This document shows, in pieces, positions 1-6,817 of a stretch of DNA of 64,000 bases (positions are counted from its first letter, which is position 1; each line of letters begins with the position of its first letter). The notes beneath the pieces were generated by a model. The model was not told where the DNA came from. It worked only from the letters and a program-made list of their open reading frames with translations, and searched no databases. The translations under genes and the position numbers were made by a program. Origin of the DNA: Peptidiphaga gingivicola (GTDB lineage Bacteria; Actinomycetota; Actinomycetes; Actinomycetales; Actinomycetaceae); NCBI RefSeq assembly GCF_001652275.1, contig NZ_LVZK01000001.1, positions 1,302,001 through 1,366,000 of the forward strand. The letters run 5' to 3'.

Positions 1-142
1 GACTCGCTTCGGATTCGAAGCTAGTTGCTCGGCAGCGGAGGAAGGCAATTGCGTCCAGACACGCAACATCTGGGTGCGCCTACTGATTGCCGTTGCGGGT
101 GAAAGAGGGTCTTTCACATTCTGGTTTATGGGTTCTTGAAGA

Positions 143-225
143 TTAGCCCCCTTCTTCCCGCGTCCAATCGTCACAGCGAGAACAGCACTCATAGCCTCCT
201 TCGCGGGGAGCCACCACGGACTAGT
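143..225 (-). pseudogene. Tail fragment of an LppM-like gene (tentative)
   Basis: Read on the minus strand, this short stretch encodes MSAVLAVTIGRGKKGAN and then a stop. That resembles the C-terminal membrane anchor and basic end of the intact lipoprotein gene at 319-1029 (ASAVIALLARRKK) and of the broken copy at 1417-1775. Upstream of it a short Trp/Pro segment resembles the PVWGWG stretch that precedes the anchor in the intact genes. No start codon or other coding sequence for the copy is visible, so it looks like a decayed 3' end of a further tandem member. The similarity is short and was judged by eye. Confidence 0.35.
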
Positions 226-318
226 GGGTTTAACTCGAAACGGCATCTGTTGAAGCTCTTAAGTTGCCGGCTTTAAAGACCAATGAGTAAGTTATTCGGT
301 GCTTTGATCTTCGGGTTG

Positions 319-1029
319 CTAATTACTATGTGGGTGACGTTTCTTGCGCCTCGCAAGTAAAGCGATAACAGCGCTCGCTGCAGCGACGGCTGCTCCAATG
401 GCGCCCCATCCCCACACGGGGAATCCGTCATTGTCGTCTTTCGAAGTCGCAGTATTCGATTTCTTACCAGAGGTGGCAGTAGGCGCGGGAAAGGGCGATG
501 CACTTCCCTTTTTCTCGGAAGTGATAGAAATGCCTGTAGAGAGATAGTCAAAGTTATTGATAATTACTTTATTGCCCTCAATTTTTCCTATGTTTGTTTT
601 AGTTACTTTAGAGGGCATTTGAATCGTTAACTTTATCCTTATTCCTTCGTATGTTTCTGTAGCTTCCATCGGCGATTTAGGTACCGTAAAGGTGTAATGG
701 TCACCGTTGTCAACTAGTTTATCTCGCATCTCCAAAGGCTTGTCTGATGTGAGCTTACATGTGAGGGGGCCTCCGGAAGTGGTGATGTCTTCTATTTTAG
801 CGTCTTGCGCAAACCTCATGACTCCGGGGAGGACTTTTTTTAGATTCTCGCACGTTCTGCCAACTGAGGCCATCTGCCCGTTGTCGTCTTCGAAAATGAG
901 GACTTCTTTGGTCTTGCCGTTAGCATGCACCTCTATGGTCGCCTCCGTGCGGCATCCCATGAGAATGAAAGCTGATAGAGCCAAGAAAGCATAGAGAACA
1001 TTTGACTTTTTCTTTGAAGGGGTGGTCAT
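319..1029 (-). CDS. LppM-like lipoprotein with C-terminal membrane anchor (copy 1)
   Basis: 236-residue exported protein. It starts with a lipoprotein signal peptide: Lys-rich start, hydrophobic stretch and lipobox LMGC, with the lipidated Cys at position 26. An extracellular domain of about 150 residues resembles the LppM family (DUF3153) seen in actinobacteria. A Ser/Thr/Lys-rich spacer (about 175-200), one transmembrane helix (about 205-226) and a basic tail RRKKRHPHSN follow. The start is set by an AGGGAG ribosome site 8 bases before the ATG. LppM proteins are cell-envelope lipoproteins; the role here is not known. It is a paralogue of the gene at 1776-2495, and the promoter region is duplicated too. 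Base composition is lower in GC than in the genes after 2.8 kb, which may mean a different origin. Confidence 0.8.
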   Translation of the reverse strand: MTTPSKKKSNVLYAFLALSAFILMGCRTEATIEVHANGKTKEVLIFEDDNGQMASVGRTCENLKKVLPGVMRFAQDAKIEDITTSGGPLTCKLTSDKPLEMRDKLVDNGDHYTFTVPKSPMEATETYEGIRIKLTIQMPSKVTKTNIGKIEGNKVIINNFDYLSTGISITSEKKGSASPFPAPTATSGKKSNTATSKDDNDGFPVWGWGAIGAAVAAASAVIALLARRKKRHPHSN

Positions 1030-1160
1030 GTTGAGTCTCCCTGTGCTCTCTCGCGAAACGGCAATCGCCTAAAACGTCCGGACAAGATCAGGATAGTCTT
1101 TCAAGCTTCCACTCTGCTCGATCCGAGCGCCAAGCGGTATCCACTTAACGGCTACGGTTT
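1026..1160. repeat. Duplicated upstream region of lppM-like genes, copy A
   Basis: The bases before the copy 1 start codon (ribosome site, leader and promoter region) are close to those before copy 2 at 2491-2625. Blocks such as CGGACAAGATCAGGATAGTC are shared exactly. The duplication that made the gene family therefore carried the control region along. From the end of this repeat to about 1416 I see no gene. Confidence 0.75.
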
Positions 1161-1416
1161 CGAGCACGAAGAGCGGGCGCTTCTTGCTGTTTCCCAAGTG
1201 CGCGAACTGTATTGGTGCTGCTTTATGTTACTTCATTTTGTTTGTCGTGACCGCGAGGTGAGCGTAAGCAGGGGCGGAGCAAATCGGAATTCTGCTGCAG
1301 CGCTGCTCAGAGCGTACGGTGTGCCTGTTTCCACCGCGGCTTCTGTCGAAGTGCCTAGACAGCTTGATTTGGATGAGTCAACGAGACTCCGGCCCGCGCG
1401 TCAGTTCAGGAAGCTG

Positions 1417-1775
1417 TTAGTGGCTCTGAAAGTGGCATTTCTTCCGCCGTACCAGTAAAACGATAGCAACACTCATGGCAGCGCTGGCTGCGTCAATGAC
1501 ACCCTATCCCCATCTCCGGTATCCATCAATGTCGCTCTTGGAAGCTTCGGCCCTTGTTTTTCTTCCTGAAACACTGGAAGATGAAGAGTTTTGGAGTGGT
1601 TTTTCATCGATATGACGGAAACGCCGTCTCTCCAGTATTCAAAACCATTTTATTACCATCGATTTCCCTATTCGTCCTCAAAGACGAATACTATTTTGAC
1701 GCTGCCATCCGCGCGCAGATCGATGGTCCCGTCGATGCGGCATGCAGTAAGAATCATTGTCAGCGCCGCAACGGT
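1417..1775 (-). pseudogene. Internally deleted LppM-like lipoprotein pseudogene
   Basis: Minus-strand reading begins right after the stop codon of the copy 2 gene and in the same frame. TVAALTMILTAC reads as a signal peptide and lipobox, and the next residues (RIDGTIDLRADG, then VFVFEDE) match the start of the mature intact paralogues (FEDD). A stop codon and frameshift follow. The reading then resumes at EIDGNKMVLNTG, which corresponds to KIEGNKVIINN near the end of the intact domain, so about 100 residues of the middle are missing. After more stops, a tail VAIVLLVRRKKCHF matches the membrane anchor and basic end. No start codon or ribosome site of its own remains. This is a third family copy that has lost its core and reading frame. 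Confidence 0.75.
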
Positions 1776-2495
1776 TCAAGGTGCAGAAGGCAATTGGCGC
1801 CTCCGTCTGACTGCTGCAGCAGTGACGCCAGCTATCGTGGCTAGTGAGCCGACTCCAATAAGCGCCCAAGCCCAAGGGGGAACTCCGCCGCTTTCCGCAG
1901 CTGACGCCGAGCTCGTTTCCTTTTCTGAAGAGGCAGCCTTTGCAGTGGGCGATAAGGTACCGCCCGTAACGCCGCTCTTCTTTTCTGACGTAACGGAAAG
2001 ACCTGTGCCAAGAAAATCGAGCCCTTCAAGTACGACTTTATTGCCTTCTACCCTTCCTGCGCTCGACTTTAGAATCTTTCCTGGCATTGAAATCACTGTT
2101 GTGGTTTTAAGTAGACCCGTTGGTTGTTTTCCAGCTTTCGAAGGCAACAGATTGAATATATAAACATCTTTATTTTCTATAAATTCACTCTCTTTGTCCA
2201 AACGAGCATACGAGGTCGATCGACATTTTAGATGACCTTCTGGTCGCGTAATGTCTTCTATCTTCGCATCCTTCACAAACTTTCCGCCCTTTGGGAGATA
2301 GTTCACAAGATTAGTGCAATCTCTATGAATTCGTCTCATCATGTCGTCACTGTCTTCGAAGATGATGACTGTCTTCGTTTCACCTGTAGATCGTATTTCC
2401 GCAGTCGCTTCGATGTGACATGCAGCGAGGGCAAGCACGATTGTAGTTCTCACCAACGCAAGAATACGGGACTTCTTCCTTGGGGTGCTGGTCAT
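1776..2495 (-). CDS. LppM-like lipoprotein with C-terminal membrane anchor (copy 2)
   Basis: 239-residue paralogue of the gene at 319-1029. The lipobox is LAAC with Cys-26. The LppM-like ectodomain keeps the same landmarks as copy 1 (IFEDSDD, KDAKIEDITRPEG, RVEGNKVV, GTGLSVTSEKK). An Ala/Ser/Glu spacer, one membrane helix (about 207-229) and a short basic end RRRRQL follow. An ATG 18 codons further upstream is also open. I chose 2495 because it has the same AGGGAG ribosome site and MT(S)TP(S)(R)KKS beginning as copy 1. It is presumably anchored at both ends, by a lipid and a helix. Function is unknown; envelope or lipid-related roles are known for LppM relatives. Confidence 0.78.
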   Translation of the reverse strand: MTSTPRKKSRILALVRTTIVLALAACHIEATAEIRSTGETKTVIIFEDSDDMMRRIHRDCTNLVNYLPKGGKFVKDAKIEDITRPEGHLKCRSTSYARLDKESEFIENKDVYIFNLLPSKAGKQPTGLLKTTTVISMPGKILKSSAGRVEGNKVVLEGLDFLGTGLSVTSEKKSGVTGGTLSPTAKAASSEKETSSASAAESGGVPPWAWALIGVGSLATIAGVTAAAVRRRRQLPSAP

Positions 2496-2625
2496 GTTGA
2501 GTCTCCCTGTGTCCTCGAGAAACGGCAATCGCCTATAACGGCCGGACAAGATCAGGATAGTCTTTCAAGCTCCCACTCTGCTCGATCCGACCGTCAACCG
2601 GAATTCACTTAGACAGCTACAGTTT
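2491..2625. repeat. Duplicated upstream region of lppM-like genes, copy B
   Basis: Counterpart of 1026-1160, covering the ribosome site and roughly 120 bases before copy 2. Differences are scattered substitutions and a few small indels near the ATG-proximal end. The stretch from here to the dedA-like gene at 2857 contains only the short tandem repeat at 2618-2661 and no gene that I can support. Confidence 0.75.
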
Positions 2626-2661
2626 TTCAGCAGGGTGCGTACAGTTTTCCAGCAGGGGTGC
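2618..2661. repeat. Two-copy 22-bp tandem repeat
   Basis: Two adjacent units share TACAGTTTTYCAGCAGGG. They lie between the lipoprotein gene family and the dedA-like gene. No hairpin is evident and the role is unknown. Confidence 0.6.
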
Positions 2662-2856
2662 CGGCGCGGCTGCGCATCGACCGTGTTCACGCCAAGTCGC
2701 TTACGAGATGTGAAACCCGTGACGTTCGGGACGGTTTACCGGCGGTCAGCAGCGGCTGGGGCGCTTCTTTGGGGAGAATTGCTCTCTTGCCCCTTCATTG
2801 CCGGGTGTTAAGGTTGTCCAGCGTATCGCAGCGATTTCACCGGCGGAAAGGACAAC

Positions 2857-3648
2857 GTGGATCTGTTTCACTCCATCGAGAGCTGGGTCTTGGATTTTGG
2901 GCCCTCACTGTGGACCCTGTTCTTTCTGTTCGTCTTTTGCGTGATCGACGGCTTCCTCCCGATTCTCCCGTCGGAAACCCTGATCATTGCGCTGGGGGCA
3001 CTCATCGTTCAGAGCAACGGACCCAACGTTTACCTGCTCATCCTCACCGGAGCGCTCGGAGCGATCTTCGGCGATCAGCTCGCGTTCGGCATCGGACACA
3101 GATACAACGTGGAGCGCATTCGCTTTTTGCGCGAAGGGAAGGGGCAAGTCGCCGTTCGCTTCGCCCAGAAGGGCCTTGCGAGGCGGGGCCCCCTCTACAT
3201 CATCGCGGCCCGCTTCATCCCGATCGGCAGGGTCGCGGTCAATCTCATCGCCGGAGCAACCGGATACCCCCGCCACAAGTTCATCCCCCTGACGCTGCTG
3301 TCCGGGCCGATTTGGTCTACCTACTCTGCGCTGATCGGCATCGTCTCCGGGCATGTCTTCAACGGCCATCCCATTCTGTCCATGCTCGTGGGCGTGAGCG
3401 GCGGAATCGCCTTGGGCGCCGTCATCAACATCGTCATCGAGAGGACGACGTCGGGGCCCTCGACTCCCGAAGAAGTCTTCGGCGATGCGGCCCGAGCGCC
3501 GGACGACGTGCAGGACGACGGGTCAAAAGGCGACGGCACGAAAGCCCGTGACGTCCAAAGCAGCGACGCCCAAAGCGGCGACGCCCGAGACGAAGCCAGC
3601 GACGCCCGAGATGAAAAAGACGAAGCGGAAAGCGCCGAAATGAAATAG
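2857..3648 (+). CDS. DedA/SNARE-associated family membrane protein
   Basis: 263 residues. The first 195 or so form a DedA (VTT/SNARE-associated) domain with several membrane segments. Landmarks are the ILPSETLII segment, GDQLAFGIGHRYN, and the conserved basic motif AARFIPIGRVAVNLIAGATG, which carries the Arg residues typical of DedA proteins. DedA proteins act in the cytoplasmic membrane and are linked to undecaprenyl-phosphate or phospholipid recycling and to membrane potential. The last 60 residues are an acidic, low-complexity tail rich in Asp, Ala and Ser (SGDARDEASDARDE), unusual for the family. The start is GTG behind an AAAGG site. It converges with coaA. Confidence 0.88.
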   Translation: MDLFHSIESWVLDFGPSLWTLFFLFVFCVIDGFLPILPSETLIIALGALIVQSNGPNVYLLILTGALGAIFGDQLAFGIGHRYNVERIRFLREGKGQVAVRFAQKGLARRGPLYIIAARFIPIGRVAVNLIAGATGYPRHKFIPLTLLSGPIWSTYSALIGIVSGHVFNGHPILSMLVGVSGGIALGAVINIVIERTTSGPSTPEEVFGDAARAPDDVQDDGSKGDGTKARDVQSSDAQSGDARDEASDARDEKDEAESAEMK

Positions 3649-3695
3649 GCCGCGCCGGTCAAGCAAACCGCTCCGGTCGAAGCGGACCGCGCCGG

Positions 3696-4667
3696 TCACA
3701 ATTTTCTGATGATGACGTTTTCAATCAGATGGTTCGCGCCCTTGCGCAAGACGATGTGGGCTCGCGAGCGCGTCGGCGCGATGTTCTCCAGGAGGTTCGG
3801 CAGATTGATTGTGCGCCAGATGTATTCGCCGCGTTCGCGCAGCTCTTCCTCGCTCATCGTCGCGAATTGCTGAAAGTAAGACTCGGGCTGATTGAAGGCC
3901 ACCTCGCGGAGCTTGAAAAGCCTCTCGATATACCACTGTTCGATGTGCGTGGCTTCGGCGTCGACGTAGATTGAGACGTCGAAGAAATCCGAAACGGCTT
4001 GCAGGTCGCGCCCGCTTCCGTCGGTTTTGGCCGGTTGGAGCACGTTGAGGCCCTCGATGATGAGGATGTCCGGCCGGTTGACCTCGATCGAGGCGCCGGG
4101 GACGATGTCGTAGATGATGTGGTCGTACACGGGGGCGCGCACGGCGCTCCGCCCTGCCTTCACGGCTTTGAGGAAATCGACGAGGGCCTGGCGGTTGTAT
4201 GACTCGGGGAATCCCTTGCGCTCCATGAGGCCGCGTTCTTCCAATACCGCATTGGGGTAGAGGAATCCGTCGGTCGTCACCAATTCGACGCGCGGGGTTG
4301 CCGGCCAGCGCCGCAGCAGCTCGCGCAGCAGGCGCGCCGTCGTCGATTTCCCGACCGCCACCGATCCCGCGATTCCGATGACGAAAGGCGTGCGCTCCTC
4401 GCGCAGACCGAGGAAATGCGACGTCTTTCTGTGGAGCGCGCCGACCTCGGCCGTGTACATCTGCAGCAGGGCCGACAGCGGGCGGTAGATGGCGTCGGCC
4501 TGATCGAGGTCGATGGGGTCGCCCAGGGCGGAAAGGCGGCGGATGTCCGACTGCGTCAGCGGAAGGGGAGTCGATTGCGCTAGCCTGGCCCACTCTTCGT
4601 AGGAGAAGTCGATCACGTGGGAGGCGGGCGGTGTGGCGCTCGGCCCGATGTGCGCGGGGGCGATCAT
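3696..4667 (-). CDS. coaA: Pantothenate kinase, type I
   Basis: 323 residues, the usual length for prokaryotic type I CoaA. It phosphorylates pantothenate, the first step of coenzyme A synthesis, in the cytoplasm. The Walker A motif GIAGSVAVGKST is at about 98-109, followed by the family landmarks TTDGFLYPN, RKGFPESYN, YDHIIYDIVPG and IIEGLNVLQ. The reading frame continues upstream to 4922, but those 85 residues are low-complexity Arg/Pro and not part of the family. The ATG at 4667 fits the expected N-terminus. A TACAAT -10 box ends 7 bases before this ATG and no ribosome site is present, so a leaderless mRNA is likely. It is divergent from glmS. Confidence 0.95.
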   Translation of the reverse strand: MIAPAHIGPSATPPASHVIDFSYEEWARLAQSTPLPLTQSDIRRLSALGDPIDLDQADAIYRPLSALLQMYTAEVGALHRKTSHFLGLREERTPFVIGIAGSVAVGKSTTARLLRELLRRWPATPRVELVTTDGFLYPNAVLEERGLMERKGFPESYNRQALVDFLKAVKAGRSAVRAPVYDHIIYDIVPGASIEVNRPDILIIEGLNVLQPAKTDGSGRDLQAVSDFFDVSIYVDAEATHIEQWYIERLFKLREVAFNQPESYFQQFATMSEEELRERGEYIWRTINLPNLLENIAPTRSRAHIVLRKGANHLIENVIIRKL

Positions 4668-4674
4668 GGATTCA

Positions 4675-4680
4675 ATTGTA
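4675..4680 (-). promoter_or_regulatory. -10 box of the coaA promoter (leaderless)
   Basis: TACAAT on the minus strand, 7 bases before the coaA ATG at 4667. Transcription would start at or next to the start codon. No convincing -35 box is visible at 16-18 bases. The coaA-glmS gap (4668-4963) otherwise holds only the two divergent promoters that I can see. Confidence 0.5.
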
Positions 4681-4927
4681 ACGGCGTTTTTCGCTGCCTC
4701 CGCGCACACGTCGTACCTTCTGAAGCGCGAAGCGAGGTATGCCGAATGGGAGGCTCGCGCGAGGGTGCTTGGTTGGGTTGAGCCGCTTTGGGGCCGCCGA
4801 CGACGTCCCGGAGGGCGGCAAGCGAATGGGCGGGCGACTTGCACGAGGGGGCGGGCGGCACGGGATGGGCCCGGGCGGCCCGGGAGGCGGCAAATATTCG
4901 TCTTTGGAAAAACGTAGGGCACCAGGC

Positions 4928-4957
4928 TTAAAACACGCGCCCGAGTGTGGTTAGATT
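4928..4957 (+). promoter_or_regulatory. glmS promoter (leaderless)
   Basis: TTAAAA, an 18-base spacer, then TAGATT, with the glmS ATG 6 bases after the -10 box. There is no ribosome site between the box and the start codon, so the mRNA probably begins at the ATG. Confidence 0.5.
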
Positions 4958-4963
4958 ACTGCC

Positions 4964-6817
4964 ATGTGCGGAATCGTTGGATACGTCGGTCATGGTCCCG
5001 CGGGCTCCCGCCCGCTGGACGTCGTTCTCGAGGGCCTCGCCCGTTTGGAGTACCGGGGGTACGACAGCGCCGGCGTCGCCGTCGCCGGACCAGAGGGGAT
5101 GAGCGCGGTCAAAAGGGCCGGTCGGCTCGACAACCTCCGGGCGGCGCTTGCTCATAGCCCGCTGCCCCCGGGCACAGCCGCCATCGGACACACCAGATGG
5201 GCAACCCACGGCGGCCCCACGGATGAAAATGCGCATCCTCACGTCAGCTTCGACGGCGCCGTCGCCGTCGTCCACAACGGAATCATCGAAAACTACCCCG
5301 AACTGGCGCTCGAACTCGATCGTCGGGGAATCTTTCGCCGGTCGGAGACCGACACGGAGATAGCCGCCCACCACCTCGCCCTCGAATACGCGAAGGACGG
5401 CAACCTTCTTGCGGCAATGTGCCGCTTGGCCTCGCGTCTGCAAGGTTCCTTCACCCTCGTGGGGATGGCCGGCGACTCCGAGGTCGTCGCAGCGCGCAGG
5501 AACTCGCCGCTCGTCGTCGGCCTGGGGGAGGGCGAGAACTTCCTGGGATCGGACGTGGCGGCGTTCGTCGGCTCGACGTCGGACGCGCTCGAACTCGGCC
5601 AGGACACGGCGGTCAGCATCACCGCCGACGAGGTCACGGTGGTCGATTTCGAGGGCAGGCCCGCCGAGGGCAAGCGCTTCGAGGTCAATTGGGACCTCTC
5701 CGCCGCCGTGAAGGACGGGTACGAGACGTTCATGGACAAGGAGATCCACGAGCAGCCCAAGGCCGTGGCCGAGACGCTGCGCGGGCGCACGAGCCTCGAC
5801 GGGCGCCTCCACCTCGACGAGCTTCGCATCGACGAGTCGGTTCTGCGTTCGGTGGACAAGATCATCGTCGTCGCCTGCGGAACAGCCGCATACGCCGGAC
5901 ACGTCGCAAAATACGCGATCGAGCACTGGTGCCGCGTGCCGGTCGAGGTCGAGCTGGCGCACGAATTCCGCTATCGGGACCCCGTCGTCAACGAAAAGAC
6001 GCTTGTTGTGGCGATTTCGCAGTCGGGCGAGACAATGGACACCCTCATGGCCATTCGCCACGCCCGCGAGCAGGGCTCGAAGGTGCTCGCCATCGTCAAC
6101 ACCCATGGATCGACGATCGCGCGCGAATCCGACGCGGTTCTCTACACTCACGCGGGGCCAGAGGTGGCCGTCGCCTCGACGAAGGCGTTCATCGCCCAGA
6201 TCACGGCCTGCTACCTTTTGGGCCTCTACCTGTCCGAGCTCCGCGGGAACAAATACGTCGACGAAGTCGCCACCTATCTGGACGAGCTGGGCAAGATGCC
6301 CAGCCGCATCGAGGAGGTGCTGGCCGAAGAAGAGCAGGTCCGCACGCTCGCCCGTTCGATGGCCGACGTCACCTCGGTTCTTTTCCTCGGCCGCCACGTG
6401 GGCTTCCCCGTCGCCCTCGAGGGCGCGCTCAAGCTGAAAGAGCTTGCCTACATCCACGCCGAGGGATTCGCAGCCGGCGAGCTCAAGCACGGCCCCATCG
6501 CGCTCATCGAAGAGGGGCTGCCGGTTTTCGTCATCGTGCCGACGCCGCGGCGCCCCCTCCTTCACTCCAAGGTCATCTCGAACCTTCAAGAGGTCAAGGC
6601 CCGCGGCGCCCGCGTCATCGTCATCGCGGAGGAAGGCGACGAGGAGGCCGCAAGCTACGCGACCCGCGTCTTCTGGGTGCCTCGGTCGACGCCCACGCTC
6701 ATGATGCCGCTCGTGACGGTCGTGCCATTGCAGATTTTCGCCTGCGAGCTGGCCTCGGTCAAGGGATACGACGTCGACAAGCCGCGCAACCTGGCGAAGT
6801 CCGTGACGGTCGAATGA
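4964..6817 (+). CDS. glmS: Glutamine-fructose-6-phosphate aminotransferase (isomerizing)
   Basis: 617 residues, full length. It makes glucosamine-6-phosphate from fructose-6-phosphate and glutamine, the entry step to UDP-GlcNAc and peptidoglycan. The N-terminal class II glutamine amidotransferase domain begins MCGIVGYVG with Cys-2 as nucleophile after Met removal. GHTRWATHG and the glutamine-site landmark HNGIIENY follow. Two SIS sugar-isomerase domains occupy the second half (ACGTAAYAG, SQSGETMDT, FLGRHVGFPVALEGALK). The C-terminus DVDKPRNLAKSVTVE is the classic GlmS tail. It is the first gene of a run in which nearly every gene overlaps the next by about 4 bases; its TGA overlaps the ATG of nnr. 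Confidence 0.97.
   Translation: MCGIVGYVGHGPAGSRPLDVVLEGLARLEYRGYDSAGVAVAGPEGMSAVKRAGRLDNLRAALAHSPLPPGTAAIGHTRWATHGGPTDENAHPHVSFDGAVAVVHNGIIENYPELALELDRRGIFRRSETDTEIAAHHLALEYAKDGNLLAAMCRLASRLQGSFTLVGMAGDSEVVAARRNSPLVVGLGEGENFLGSDVAAFVGSTSDALELGQDTAVSITADEVTVVDFEGRPAEGKRFEVNWDLSAAVKDGYETFMDKEIHEQPKAVAETLRGRTSLDGRLHLDELRIDESVLRSVDKIIVVACGTAAYAGHVAKYAIEHWCRVPVEVELAHEFRYRDPVVNEKTLVVAISQSGETMDTLMAIRHAREQGSKVLAIVNTHGSTIARESDAVLYTHAGPEVAVASTKAFIAQITACYLLGLYLSELRGNKYVDEVATYLDELGKMPSRIEEVLAEEEQVRTLARSMADVTSVLFLGRHVGFPVALEGALKLKELAYIHAEGFAAGELKHGPIALIEEGLPVFVIVPTPRRPLLHSKVISNLQEVKARGARVIVIAEEGDEEAASYATRVFWVPRSTPTLMMPLVTVVPLQIFACELASVKGYDVDKPRNLAKSVTVE

Noticed and set aside
2-139. Open reading frame on the + strand running in from the window edge (45 codons, ending in TGA).
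   Set aside because: It could be the 3' end of a gene starting outside the window, but it has no recognisable family and lies in the low-GC decayed region beside a probable gene fragment.
4668-4922. N-terminal extension of coaA by 85 residues.
   Set aside because: The extra part is Arg/Pro low complexity, not present in CoaA proteins, and a -10 box lies right before the ATG at 4667.
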